DNA of 18,730 nt from Sedimenticola sp. (GCA_030619405.1 JAUXBK010000019.1:1-18730), one strand, 5' to 3'; shown: positions 1-8,226, counted from the stretch's first letter. Translations and numbers: made by a program. The notes: generated by a model from the letters alone, not told the origin.

Positions 1-23
1 AGTATCTGATTCAAGGGTTTCAT
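1..23 (-). CDS. Start of a third gene of the fumarate reductase-like operon (cut by window edge)
   Basis: An ATG on the minus strand at 23-21 overlaps the TGA of the flavoprotein gene in an ATGA arrangement, which is typical of translationally coupled operon genes. Only seven codons are visible (Met-Lys-Pro-Leu-Asn-Gln-Ile). In related soluble-type fumarate reductase operons the third gene is often a cysteine-rich HdrB-like (CCG-domain) subunit. Nothing in these seven residues confirms that here. Confidence 0.5.
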
Positions 24-1645
24 GAGCGCCCCTCCCGATTCCTGCGCAAGCCGTCATAGTCCGAGTCGTTCTCAAATTTAGCACACTCGGGGAACAGTAC
101 CGGACCCCGTTTCTCCATCGGCATTTCTGCCAGGGTCAGCGCCCGCCGCAGGTTGCTGATGTGCTCGATGGAGACCTTTTTTGGTCCCCGCTGATGGCTC
201 TTCTCCGCCGCGTGAGCGCCGGCACGACGGCCGAAACTGATGATCTCCAGCAGGGCATTGCCCATGATCCGGTTCTTGCCGTGGATACCACCGCTCACCT
301 CGCCCACACAGTAGAGTCGTGGCACGCTGGAGAGGCCGTTCTCATCGACCACCACCCCGCCGTTCTGATAGTGCAGGGTAGGATAGATCAGCAGCGGCTG
401 GTGGTACAGGTCGATGCCACTCCTCTTGCCCAGTTGGATCAGCTTGGGAAAACGCGCATCGAGGCTACCGGGATTGCGCAACTCCAGGCCCGGGGTATCG
501 AGCCAGACCCCCCGGATCCCTTCTCCCGCATCCACCCCACGCCCCTCGGCACACTCCCGCAGGATGGCGGAGGAGACGTGGTCACGGGTCTCGAGTTCAT
601 CCACGAAACGATCGCCCAGGCCGTTCAATAGATAGGCACCGGCGGAGCGGACCCCCTCGGTGATCAGGGTGCCGGCCAAGTGCTGCGGATAAGCCAGACC
701 GGAGGGGTGGTACTGAAACGAGTCCAGGTCCCGCAGACTGGCCCCCAGGCGGTAGGCCAGCACCAGGCCGTCGCCGGTGGCCCCGAAGTGGTTGGAGGTG
801 GGAAAACCGTTGATGTGCATACGCCCGATACCCCCGGTCGCGATAATCACCGCCTTCGCCTTGACCAGGGTGTAACTGCAATCCTTCAGCGAGGAGATGA
901 CCGCACCGCCACAGTGCCCCGCCTCGTTGGAGAGCAGCTCCACCGCCGGGCTGTAGTCCAGCACCTCGATATTGGTGTTGGTCACCGACTCCCGCAGCAC
1001 CCGCATCATCTCCAGACCGGTATAGTCCCGGTAGTAGGCGATCCGGTTGGCGCTGGTGCCGCCGGCACGACGCAGCAGGATGTCCCCGTACTTGTCCAGG
1101 TCGAACTGCATCCCCTGCTGTATCAGCCAGCGGATCACGTCCGGGCCATCCGCCACCATGCGGGCAACCAGCCGCCGGTCGGCGTGGTAGTGGCCGGCCC
1201 GCAGCGTATCGTCCAAGTGCATCTGGGGGGTATCGTCCCTTTCGATGGAGGCCTGGATTCCCCCCTCGGCCATCACCGTGTTACTGTCCCCCAACCGCAG
1301 CTTGGTAGCCAGGATGACCCGGGCACCTGCCCTGGCCGCGACCAGCGCCGCTGTGCAGCCCGCCCCGCCACCACCGATCACCAGCACGTCCGTCTCCCTG
1401 ACCGGGGCGCCGGCCAGATCTGCTTCATCGATGCGCGCATCCGCCTGCAGTACTTCCGCCAGCTGCCGGTGGCATGCATCCCCCCGGTTCGGCCCCACCC
1501 GGAGGGTCACCATGGTGCCCGGGTAGTAATCCGGGTGAAACCGCCGCAGCAACCCTTCCGGATCCACCGCCTTCCTGGCGGGTTCCCGGGATTCCTTTGG
1601 GCGGTAACTGCGCATTGCCTCGCTGTAGGGTATGCCTTGGGTCAT
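20..1645 (-). CDS. Fumarate reductase/succinate dehydrogenase-like flavoprotein subunit
   Basis: This 541-residue protein belongs to the FrdA/SdhA/L-aspartate oxidase flavoprotein superfamily. An N-terminal extension of about 86 residues, with a His-Pro-Asp-Tyr motif, precedes the FAD dinucleotide-binding loop VLVIGGGGAG (about residues 87-96). The active-site elements are present: QYHP (His313), TEGVR (Arg333), PTLHY (His425) and NRIMGN (Arg459), matching the fumarate/succinate-binding His and Arg residues of the family. Where E. coli FrdA has the His that binds FAD covalently, this protein reads SNTVMAEGG (Asn122), so FAD is probably bound non-covalently. The ATG at 1645 lies 5 bases after the stop of the iron-sulfur gene; the open frame extends upstream to 1816, but only inside that gene. 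No Tat or Sec signal is seen, so it is probably cytoplasmic. Direction of catalysis (fumarate reduction or succinate oxidation) and the electron partner cannot be told from sequence. Confidence 0.85.
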   Translation of the reverse strand: MTQGIPYSEAMRSYRPKESREPARKAVDPEGLLRRFHPDYYPGTMVTLRVGPNRGDACHRQLAEVLQADARIDEADLAGAPVRETDVLVIGGGGAGCTAALVAARAGARVILATKLRLGDSNTVMAEGGIQASIERDDTPQMHLDDTLRAGHYHADRRLVARMVADGPDVIRWLIQQGMQFDLDKYGDILLRRAGGTSANRIAYYRDYTGLEMMRVLRESVTNTNIEVLDYSPAVELLSNEAGHCGGAVISSLKDCSYTLVKAKAVIIATGGIGRMHINGFPTSNHFGATGDGLVLAYRLGASLRDLDSFQYHPSGLAYPQHLAGTLITEGVRSAGAYLLNGLGDRFVDELETRDHVSSAILRECAEGRGVDAGEGIRGVWLDTPGLELRNPGSLDARFPKLIQLGKRSGIDLYHQPLLIYPTLHYQNGGVVVDENGLSSVPRLYCVGEVSGGIHGKNRIMGNALLEIISFGRRAGAHAAEKSHQRGPKKVSIEHISNLRRALTLAEMPMEKRGPVLFPECAKFENDSDYDGLRRNREGRS

Positions 1646-1650
1646 GACGG

Positions 1651-2277
1651 CTACTCCCGGATCTGGAGTTCGCCCCGGCGCAACTTCTCCAGGCGGTTGA
1701 TCAGATTGGAGGGACGGATATGAAAATAGGCGGTCACCCGGCGGGCAAAGATTCCCACGTGGTTGGGGGCGATGAACTCGGGACAGGCGGTCATGCAGAA
1801 GTTGCACATAACGCACTCCACGAAGAGCTCACCGGCCTCCCGGAAGCGCCCCTTGGTGGCCAGCTCCACACCCAGCTCCACCTGGATATCCTTGGGGCAG
1901 GAGACGCTGCAGCCGTGACAGTGGCGGCAGTGGTCGGCCTCCGGGAAGATGCGGCTGAAATGGGCCTGAACCTCCCAGGAGTTGCGGATCTCCCCCAGCT
2001 CGTAGGTGTGGTGGGTCGGGGTGGGAAAGACCAGGAAACTGACCTCCATCCCCTCCTCGATCAGAGTCTGGCAGCCCAGCTCCATGGAGACCTCTGCGTT
2101 CCCGGCGCGACGCACCATCACCCGGCAGGAGCCGCACACCCCCTCCAGGCAGCCGACACTCTTCACCCGCGGATAACCGGCATGCCACAGCGCCTGGATG
2201 GTGGAGAGGTTTTCCGGCGCTACGATCTCTTTGCCGTTGATGGTGACCTTGACCAGATTTTCAGTTTTATCGCGCAT
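1651..2277 (-). CDS. Fumarate reductase/succinate dehydrogenase-like iron-sulfur subunit
   Basis: This 208-residue electron-transfer subunit pairs with the flavoprotein encoded 5 bases downstream. The N-terminal part is a plant-type [2Fe-2S] ferredoxin domain with Cys43, Cys48, Cys51 and Cys69. The C-terminal part has two full CxxCxxCxxxCP motifs, at Cys117/120/123/127 and Cys155/158/161/165. Classical SdhB/FrdB carries one [2Fe-2S], one [4Fe-4S] and one [3Fe-4S] centre. Here both C-terminal motifs have four Cys, which suggests two [4Fe-4S] centres, as in thiol:fumarate or methylmenaquinol:fumarate reductases. No SdhC/D-like membrane anchor gene is visible in the window. The first gene of the operon, it starts divergently from pntA. 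Confidence 0.85.
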   Translation of the reverse strand: MRDKTENLVKVTINGKEIVAPENLSTIQALWHAGYPRVKSVGCLEGVCGSCRVMVRRAGNAEVSMELGCQTLIEEGMEVSFLVFPTPTHHTYELGEIRNSWEVQAHFSRIFPEADHCRHCHGCSVSCPKDIQVELGVELATKGRFREAGELFVECVMCNFCMTACPEFIAPNHVGIFARRVTAYFHIRPSNLINRLEKLRRGELQIRE

Positions 2278-2309
2278 GAGATCTGTTCGATACTGTGTCA
2301 GGCACCGAG

Positions 2310-2326
2310 AAAACCCGGTGGGTTTT
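2310..2326. repeat. Perfect 7-bp hairpin in the leader of the iron-sulfur gene
   Basis: AAAACCC (2310-2316) and GGGTTTT (2320-2326) form a perfect stem around a GGT loop, 33 bases before the minus-strand start at 2277. An alternative stem, CACCG (2303-2307) with CGGTG (2316-2320), would compete with it. It may be a leader structure or regulatory site; function is not established. Confidence 0.4.
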
Positions 2327-2598
2327 ATATGACTATCTAGCTGAATTTACAGGGATTACGCAGAGGAGGGTTAATTTATCCCGAGCCCAATTCTCCACTT
2401 CAGACTCGATCCTGTCCAGAGAAACCGGGAAACAACGTTGTTTCCGTCACCGCCTCCTGACTACCCGGCTCGTCGTCACGGGCATCGAAAAACCACGGAT
2501 ATCATGCCTTTTTTAGTGAGCGCCCGTTAAAACAATGCTATAACGCTCTCTTGGCAAAGCGGGCCCGTTGAAGCCCGATTTTCAGCCGAAACAAGGTC

Positions 2599-2690
2599 AG
2601 AAGTCAGAATGGGATCGCTGCGGGTGCCAAAAGGTTTCCCAACACTAGGGTTCGGAATCCTGGCCCAGGTATTCCGATATTCTGAATTCT
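2599..2690. repeat. Nested inverted repeats upstream of pntA
   Basis: The inner hairpin pairs TCGGAATCCTG (2652-2662) with CAGG-T-ATTCCGA (2666-2677): 11 base pairs, one bulged T and a GCC loop. Around it, AGAAGTCAGAAT (2599-2610) and ATTCTGAATTCT (2679-2690) are complementary at 11 of 12 positions. The structure ends 62 bases before the pntA start. It could be a leader RNA structure or a REP/MITE-type repeat. There is no T tract, so a terminator is unlikely. Confidence 0.5.
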
Positions 2691-2752
2691 AATGATTTCC
2701 AACATCTGAACAACTACTGCGACATTTTACATTGCTCAAGGATAAACAACAG

Positions 2753-4315
2753 ATGTCCATGAAGATTGGTATTCCAAAGGAGATCCACACCGGCGAGCGC
2801 CGGGTGGCGGCCACACCGGAATCGGTGCAGCAGTTGTTGAAGCTGGGCTTCTCTGTCGCCATCGAGCGCGGGGCTGGCGAGGCGGCCCACTTTATCGACG
2901 ATGCCTACCGGGAGGCCGGTGCAGAGGTGGTGGAGGAGACCCGCCGGCTGTGGGCCGAATCCGACATCGTCCTCAAAGTGCGCGCCCCGGAACAGCATCC
3001 GACACTGGGCGTGGATGAGGCGGAGCTGCTGCGGGAAAAGGGCTACCTGATCTCCTATATCTGGCCGGCCCAGAACCCGGAACTGCTGGAACGGCTGGCA
3101 ACACGCAAGGCCACGGTACTGGCCATGGACAGCATACCCCGCATCTCCCGTGCCCAGAAGCTGGATGCCCTGAGTTCCATGGCCAATATCGCGGGTTACC
3201 GGGCGGTAGTGGAGGCGGCCAGCCAGTTCGGTCGCTTCTTCACCGGCCAGGTGACCGCCGCCGGCAAGGTACCGCCGGCCAAGGTAATGGTGATCGGAGC
3301 CGGCGTTGCCGGTCTGGCAGCCGTCGGCACCGCCGGCTCCCTCGGTGCCATCGTGCGCGCCTTCGACACCCGCCCGGAGGTCAAAGAGCAGGTGGAGAGT
3401 ATGGGCGCAGAGTTCCTGGAGCTGGAGTTCGAAGAAGAAGGGAGCGGCAGCGGTGGCTACGCCAAAGTGATGAGCGAGGCGTTCATCAAGGCGGAGATGG
3501 CGCTGTTTGCCCAGCAGGCGATGGAAGTGGATATCATCATCACCACCGCCCTGATTCCCGGTAAACCGGCCCCGAAGCTGATCACCGCCGGCATGGTGGA
3601 ATCGATGCAGGACGGCAGCGTGATCGTGGATATGGCCGCCGAACAGGGTGGCAACTGCGCCCTGACGGAACCGGGCAAGGTGGTGGTCAGGGACGGTGTC
3701 ACCATTATCGGTTACACCGATCTGCCAAGCCGGCTGCCGACCCAGTCCAGCCAACTCTATGCCACCAACCTGCGGAACCTGCTTTCCGACCTCTGCAAAG
3801 AGAAAAACGGGGTGATCCGGCTGGATATGGAGGACGACGTCATCCGGGGCACCACCGTGGTCAAGGATGGGCAGATCACCTGGCCGCCCCCCCCGCTCAA
3901 AGTAGCCGCGATCGCCAAACCAAAACCGGCGGCTCCCCCCCCGGTAGCAGTGAAAAAGGTGGAGAAGAAGAAAAGTGGCCTCCTGGATTGGGCCTTCATG
4001 GGGGTTGGCGCACTGCTGCTGGCAGCGCTCGGTCTGGTCTCACCACCCGACTTCCTGGCCCACTTCACAGTCTTCGTTCTGGCCTGCTTCATCGGTTACC
4101 AGGTGGTCTGGAACGTCACCCCGGCGCTGCACACCCCGCTCATGAGCGTCACCAACGCCATCAGCGGCATCATCGTTATCGGCGCCCTGCTGCAGATATC
4201 CAGCGACCACACACTGATATCCGTACTGGCAGCGATAGGCGTACTGATCGCCACCATCAATGTCGTCGGGGGCTTCTATGTCACCCAGCGCATGCTGAAG
4301 ATGTTTCGGAAGTAA
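2753..4315 (+). CDS. pntA: Proton-translocating NAD(P) transhydrogenase, alpha subunit
   Basis: PntA carries the NAD(H)-binding domain I of the inner-membrane enzyme that uses proton motive force to transfer hydride from NADH to NADP+. The 520-residue product matches the E. coli PntA layout. An alanine dehydrogenase-like domain contains SIPRISRAQ, the GAGVAG nucleotide-binding loop (residues 182-187) and RAFDTRPEVKEQV. A Pro/Ala/Lys-rich linker follows (about residues 385-410), then C-terminal membrane helices with the family motif HTPLMSVTNAISG. ATG 2753 was chosen because AAGGA lies about 10 bases upstream. ATG 2759 is possible, and the TTG at 2732 gives a tail absent from the family. Unlike the split PntAA/PntAB form, the membrane part is fused. 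It heads the pntA-pntB operon. Confidence 0.97.
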   Translation: MSMKIGIPKEIHTGERRVAATPESVQQLLKLGFSVAIERGAGEAAHFIDDAYREAGAEVVEETRRLWAESDIVLKVRAPEQHPTLGVDEAELLREKGYLISYIWPAQNPELLERLATRKATVLAMDSIPRISRAQKLDALSSMANIAGYRAVVEAASQFGRFFTGQVTAAGKVPPAKVMVIGAGVAGLAAVGTAGSLGAIVRAFDTRPEVKEQVESMGAEFLELEFEEEGSGSGGYAKVMSEAFIKAEMALFAQQAMEVDIIITTALIPGKPAPKLITAGMVESMQDGSVIVDMAAEQGGNCALTEPGKVVVRDGVTIIGYTDLPSRLPTQSSQLYATNLRNLLSDLCKEKNGVIRLDMEDDVIRGTTVVKDGQITWPPPPLKVAAIAKPKPAAPPPVAVKKVEKKKSGLLDWAFMGVGALLLAALGLVSPPDFLAHFTVFVLACFIGYQVVWNVTPALHTPLMSVTNAISGIIVIGALLQISSDHTLISVLAAIGVLIATINVVGGFYVTQRMLKMFRK

Positions 4316-4329
4316 GGGAGAGATAGACC

Positions 4330-5724
4330 ATGACGGAAGGTTTGTTGACTGCGGCGTACATCATCGCCAGCATCCTGTTTATCCTCGCCCTTGGGGGATT
4401 GAGCAGCCCGGAGACGGCCCGCAGGGGCAACATCTACGGCATCATCGGCATGGCCATTGCCATCGTGGCCACCATCTGGGGCAGCCAGGTCACCAGCTAC
4501 GGGGTACTGGCCATGGCCATGATCGCCGGCGCCCTGATCGGCGGTTATGTGGCCAACCGGGTGGAGATGACCGGTATGCCACAACTGGTAGCCATGCTCC
4601 ACAGCTTCGTGGGACTGGCGGCCGTGCTGGTGGGTTATGCCAGCTACCTGGACCCAAACAGCCAGCTCCAGGGGGTGGAGAAGACGATCCACGAGGTGGA
4701 GATCTACCTGGGGGTGCTGATCGGCGCCGTCACCTTTACTGGCTCGGTAGTGGCGTTCGGCAAACTGCAGGGGGTCATCGGCAGCAAACCACTGCTGCTG
4801 CCGGCCCGCCACTGGCTCAACCTGGCACTGCTGCTGGCCTCGGTCTGGATGGGGTTCGTCTTCGTCGGGGCGGAAGATATGGCGGGTGGTATACCGCCGC
4901 TGCTGATCATGACCGTTATCGCCCTGCTGTTCGGTATCCACATGGTGATGGCTATCGGCGGCGCCGACATGCCGGTCGTGGTCTCCATGCTCAACAGTTA
5001 CTCGGGATGGGCGGCAGCCGCCACCGGCTTCATGCTTTCCAACGACCTGCTGATCGTCACCGGCGCCCTGGTGGGCAGCAGCGGTGCCATCCTCTCTTAC
5101 ATCATGTGTCGCGCCATGAACCGGAAGTTTCTGGCGGTCATCGCCGGTGGCTTTGGCACCTCCGGTGGCACGGTAGCCGCCGGGCCTGCCGCTGAGCAGG
5201 GAGAGGTGGTCGCCACCACGGCAGAGGAGACGGCAGAACTGCTCAAGCAGGCCAACAGCGTCATCATCGTACCCGGCTACGGCATGGCCGTGGCCCAGGC
5301 ACAACACATCGTCTCCGACATCACCAGCAAGCTGCGCAGCAAAGGCACTCAGGTACGTTTTGCCATTCACCCGGTCGCCGGGAGACTGCCCGGGCACATG
5401 AACGTGCTGCTGGCGGAGGCCAAGGTACCCTATGACATCGTCATGGAGATGGACGAGATCAACGGCGACTTCCCCGGCACCGATGCGGTGCTGGTGATCG
5501 GCGCCAACGACATCGTCAACCCGGACGCCCAGGACAACCCCAACAGTCCCATCGCCGGCATGCCGGTGCTGGAGGTGTGGAAGGCGAAAACGGTGGTGGT
5601 GATGAAACGCAGCATGGCCACCGGCTATGCCGGGGTCGAGAACCCGCTCTTCTTCAAGGAGAACACCCGCATGCTGTTCGGTGATGCCAAAGCGAGCGTC
5701 GAGGCGATCCTGACCAACATCTGA
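4330..5724 (+). CDS. pntB: Proton-translocating NAD(P) transhydrogenase, beta subunit
   Basis: PntB, 464 residues, provides the main part of the proton channel and the NADP(H)-binding domain III. Its N-terminal half is a run of hydrophobic helices. MLHSFVGLAAVLVG places His91 exactly at the number of the functionally important beta-His91 of the E. coli protein. The C-terminal domain has the NADP site GYGMAVAQAQ (from residue 316), then HPVAGRLPGHMNVLLAEA and the conserved GANDIVNP and KRSMATGYAG segments. It starts 14 bases after pntA with a GGGAGAG ribosome binding site, so the two are surely cotranscribed. With PntA it forms the NADPH-generating transhydrogenase, a likely NADPH source for carbon fixation in a chemolithoautotroph (inference). 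The length is complete and nothing in it is anomalous. Confidence 0.97.
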   Translation: MTEGLLTAAYIIASILFILALGGLSSPETARRGNIYGIIGMAIAIVATIWGSQVTSYGVLAMAMIAGALIGGYVANRVEMTGMPQLVAMLHSFVGLAAVLVGYASYLDPNSQLQGVEKTIHEVEIYLGVLIGAVTFTGSVVAFGKLQGVIGSKPLLLPARHWLNLALLLASVWMGFVFVGAEDMAGGIPPLLIMTVIALLFGIHMVMAIGGADMPVVVSMLNSYSGWAAAATGFMLSNDLLIVTGALVGSSGAILSYIMCRAMNRKFLAVIAGGFGTSGGTVAAGPAAEQGEVVATTAEETAELLKQANSVIIVPGYGMAVAQAQHIVSDITSKLRSKGTQVRFAIHPVAGRLPGHMNVLLAEAKVPYDIVMEMDEINGDFPGTDAVLVIGANDIVNPDAQDNPNSPIAGMPVLEVWKAKTVVVMKRSMATGYAGVENPLFFKENTRMLFGDAKASVEAILTNI

Positions 5725-5806
5725 AACCGCACTAGATTTAGGGCGGCAGGTTTACCATAATAGAAGTGGAGTTTTTTGGAATGATCACCCAATCAAGGAG
5801 TCTGCG

Positions 5807-6130
5807 ATGAAAGCTTTGCTGTTGATAGCCTCGAACGGTCCTCTGCTCATTCTCTCCTCCCATGAATCCCCGTTGGACGATGTCTTTCTGGGTAAACTGA
5901 AGGCCAAAGGGATCGAGAAGTTCATCGCCTATGATCTGGACCTGGAGCTGGTCAAGAGTCGCTACGGCGGCCATTTCACCAAGGTGATGCAGGATCTGCA
6001 CGAAACCGACGACCTGAGGGTACTGGATTACAACGGCCACCGCATATTCGATCTGTTTCGTTTCGATGAGCTGGGCGAGCAGCTGATGTATGACCCGGCA
6101 ACGCAGAAAAACAAGGTGTACGTGGATTAG
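5807..6130 (+). CDS. Small protein of unknown function
   Basis: A 107-residue, probably cytosolic protein, preceded by a good AAGGAG ribosome binding site 7 bases before the ATG. The start is hydrophobic (KALLLIASNGPLLILSSHES) but too short of a charged-then-hydrophobic pattern for a clear signal peptide. The rest is mixed alpha/beta in character and ends in a charged tail. There are no cysteines, so no metal-cluster or heme motif. It follows pntB by 82 bases on the same strand without an obvious terminator between them and may be read with pntAB. I do not recognise a characterised family. Coding is supported by the ribosome binding site, codon pattern and length of the frame. Confidence 0.75.
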   Translation: MKALLLIASNGPLLILSSHESPLDDVFLGKLKAKGIEKFIAYDLDLELVKSRYGGHFTKVMQDLHETDDLRVLDYNGHRIFDLFRFDELGEQLMYDPATQKNKVYVD

Positions 6131-6146
6131 TTTTCTCAGACTGGCT

Positions 6147-6163
6147 CCCACGCTCTGCGTGGG
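6147..6163. repeat. REP-like palindrome
   Basis: CCCACGC-TCT-GCGTGGG is a perfect 7-bp stem with a TCT loop, 17 bases after the stop of the small unknown gene. The core resembles a dispersed palindrome, CCCACGCTCTGCGTGGG, that I recall from many proteobacterial genomes, often in pairs. There is no T tract, so it is a REP-type repeat rather than a canonical rho-independent terminator, though it may protect the mRNA 3' end. Confidence 0.5.
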
Positions 6164-6248
6164 TGTCCCCCCTTTGGCGTGTCAGGACTGATTGTGAATA
6201 ATCAATGACGCGGTAGTCATTGGTGATTAAAGTTGTGTAGATATATTA

Positions 6249-6409
6249 CCTAGATCCTGCAAGTGATCGTGCTTACAGAGTGCAAGATATTGATTCGTAG
6301 AGCGAATTTGCGACCGAGTGGAATCCTTATTGTGATTTCCAAGGGCGCAAATATCGCTATACGGATCAAGAGCTTGTCTCTGTGAGTGTGCGCACTTGCA
6401 GGATCCAGG
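6249..6409. mobile_element. Foldback MITE-like element with TA flanks (IS630/Tc1 type, inferred)
   Basis: The ends CCTAGATCCTGCAAGTG (6249-6265) and CACTTGCAGGATCCAGG (6393-6409) are inverted repeats matching at 16 of 17 positions. They are flanked on both sides by TA (6247-6248 and 6410-6411), the target duplication expected of IS630/Tc1-mariner transposition. The complementarity continues inward at lower identity (by eye about 80 percent) to ATTTGCG (6306-6312) pairing with CGCAAAT (6346-6352). The whole element is thus one long imperfect hairpin with 66-base arms including the TA. It has no transposase frame, so it would be non-autonomous. A single copy cannot prove mobility. Confidence 0.6.
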
Positions 6410-6477
6410 TATTAGGTAGACTTCCCTGCAGTGTGTGGGAAATCTCGAATTACAACACTGCCAGCGGGAGGTATCTG

Positions 6478-8226
6478 ATGGGTAGATCTGTCGGAAATAC
6501 GCACAATCTCACCAGCATGGGCTGGAAACTGTTTCTGGCCACGCTGCTGGCGCTGTTGTCATTCACCCGTTTTATCTACGCCGCTGAGGTGGCACCCCTC
6601 TCTTCAGGGAGCGGGGTGGAACCTGCGGATGCCCCGGTTTCTGTGGGTATCGATGAATACAGTAACATCGGCAACAAGGGGCCATGGGACAAGCCCGTCA
6701 CCTCGCTGGACGGGAGCCGCGCCAGCAAATCCACCACCGATCATGCCACACTGGAGGAGCTGCAGGGCCCATTCTACAGCGGCCCTGAGGTCACCAAGGC
6801 CTGCCTCGGCTGTCACAACAAGGCTGGCGAACAGTTCATCAAGAATAAGCACTGGACCTGGAAATACACCCACCCGGTCACCGGCCAGAAGCTGGGCAAG
6901 GGTGTGCTGATCAACAACTTCTGCACCAATGCCAAAGGCAACGAGGGGATGTGCGCCCAATGCCATGCCGGCTACAACATGAAAGACAGCAACTTCGATT
7001 TCTCCAACCAGGAGAACATCGACTGTCTGGTCTGCCACGAGGCCACCGGCAACTATTACAAGACACCAACGACCACGGGCAACAAGGCCTGTTCAGTGAT
7101 GTTCGAAGGGAAGCCGCCGATCGACTGGACCAAGTCGGCCCAGAGCGTGGGGCTCTCGGCCCGCAGCAACTGCGGTGCCTGCCACTTCTATGGCGGGGGG
7201 GGTGACAACGTCAAACACGGCGATCTCTCCTCGGCCCTGTTTCACCCGACCAAAGCGGTCGACGTCCACATGGACGAGGCGGGTCCCAACTTCTCCTGCG
7301 TCATCTGCCATGTGGGCCAGGGCCATGAGTGGTCCGGCAGCCGCTACCAGATGCTGGCAAAAGACGAAGTGGGACTGGCAAGAAAACCCGGCATGCCCCG
7401 GGAGACCGCCTCCTGTGAGAGCTGCCACGGCGACCAGCCCCACCCGGCGACGCTCACCGGCTTCAAACTGGACGATCATACCGACCGGGTGGCCTGCGAA
7501 ACCTGCCACATCCCCCGCTTCGCCAAAGGGGGGGTCGCGACGGAAACCGACTGGGACTGGCGCACTGCCGGTCGTCTGAAGGATGGCGAAGGGTACAAAC
7601 TGAAGGAGTATACCCAGGGTGACGGTCAGCACCGCGCCACCTACAAATCCATCAAGGGCACCTTCAAATACGACGAAAACATGGAACCTATCTACCGCTG
7701 GTTCGACGGGGTGATGCACTACACTACCATCGATACCCGGTTCGACCCAGATGAGGCGGTGGATATCAACTGGTTCAACGGATCGCCGGCCGACCCCGAC
7801 TCCCGCATCTGGCCGTTCAAACGGATGCACACGGTGCAGCCTTACGACAAGGGCAACAACACCCTGGTCTACATGCACCTCTGGGGCGATGACGATGCCG
7901 CCTTCTGGGGCAACTATGATTTTGGCAAGGCGATCAAGGTCGGGATGGAGAAGAGCGATATCCCTTACAGCGGCGAGTTCGGCTTCATCGACACCTACTC
8001 CTACTGGCCGATCAACCATATGGTGGCCCCCAAGGAAGATGCCCTGGCTTGTCAGGAGTGTCACGCCAAAGAGGGGCGTCTCAAGGAGCTGCCCGGCTTC
8101 TACATGCCCGGCCGCGACTCAAACCGCTGGCTCGACCTGATTGGGATCTTCGCCGTACTCGCCACCCTGCTGGGCGTATTGGGTCATGGCGCACTGCGTC
8201 TCATACTTGCCCGGAGGAGAGGCTGA
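6478..8226 (+). CDS. Octaheme cytochrome c, tetrathionate reductase (Otr) family
   Basis: A 582-residue exported multiheme cytochrome. Residues 1-35 form a signal peptide with a hydrophobic core around LFLATLLALLSF. Eight CxxCH heme-binding motifs start at Cys109, 159, 183, 232, 274, 313, 340 and 525. The long gap before the last heme and the spacing of hemes 1-3 fit the octaheme family of Shewanella tetrathionate reductase. Proteins of that family reduce tetrathionate, nitrite and hydroxylamine in vitro; the physiological substrate here is unknown. A C-terminal hydrophobic helix (about residues 552-578) probably anchors it in the inner membrane facing the periplasm. ATG 6478 has a GGGAGGT ribosome binding site 5 bases upstream; the frame extends to 6382, but that part runs through the foldback element. 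It overlaps the cytochrome b gene by one base. Confidence 0.88.
   Translation: MGRSVGNTHNLTSMGWKLFLATLLALLSFTRFIYAAEVAPLSSGSGVEPADAPVSVGIDEYSNIGNKGPWDKPVTSLDGSRASKSTTDHATLEELQGPFYSGPEVTKACLGCHNKAGEQFIKNKHWTWKYTHPVTGQKLGKGVLINNFCTNAKGNEGMCAQCHAGYNMKDSNFDFSNQENIDCLVCHEATGNYYKTPTTTGNKACSVMFEGKPPIDWTKSAQSVGLSARSNCGACHFYGGGGDNVKHGDLSSALFHPTKAVDVHMDEAGPNFSCVICHVGQGHEWSGSRYQMLAKDEVGLARKPGMPRETASCESCHGDQPHPATLTGFKLDDHTDRVACETCHIPRFAKGGVATETDWDWRTAGRLKDGEGYKLKEYTQGDGQHRATYKSIKGTFKYDENMEPIYRWFDGVMHYTTIDTRFDPDEAVDINWFNGSPADPDSRIWPFKRMHTVQPYDKGNNTLVYMHLWGDDDAAFWGNYDFGKAIKVGMEKSDIPYSGEFGFIDTYSYWPINHMVAPKEDALACQECHAKEGRLKELPGFYMPGRDSNRWLDLIGIFAVLATLLGVLGHGALRLILARRRG

Larger units (their letters stand above)
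2278..2752. other. Divergent intergenic region between the fumarate reductase-like operon and pntA
   Basis: These 475 bases must hold promoters for both flanking operons. I see no convincing sigma-70 -35/-10 pair and no coding frame with a ribosome binding site. The short plus-strand frame at 2295-2516 has no family resemblance. The region carries two hairpin structures, listed separately. Confidence 0.6.
6131..6477. other. Intergenic region holding a REP-like palindrome and a foldback element
   Basis: This 347-base stretch is visibly more AT-rich than its neighbours. It contains a degenerate REP-type palindrome (6147-6163) and a foldback element (6249-6409), then 68 bases of leader before the octaheme cytochrome start. 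I see no gene in it. The plus-strand frame that runs back to 6382 is an in-frame extension through the foldback element and lacks a ribosome binding site. Confidence 0.6.

Noticed and set aside
4276..5397. A 373-codon minus-strand frame across pntB
   Set aside because: His/Asp/Gln-rich shadow composition, antisense to the highly conserved PntB, and no ribosome binding site or family match.
6382..6477. Upstream in-frame extension of the octaheme cytochrome
   Set aside because: It begins inside the foldback element, has no ribosome binding site, and would bury the signal peptide behind 32 residues. ATG 6478 has a strong GGGAGGT.
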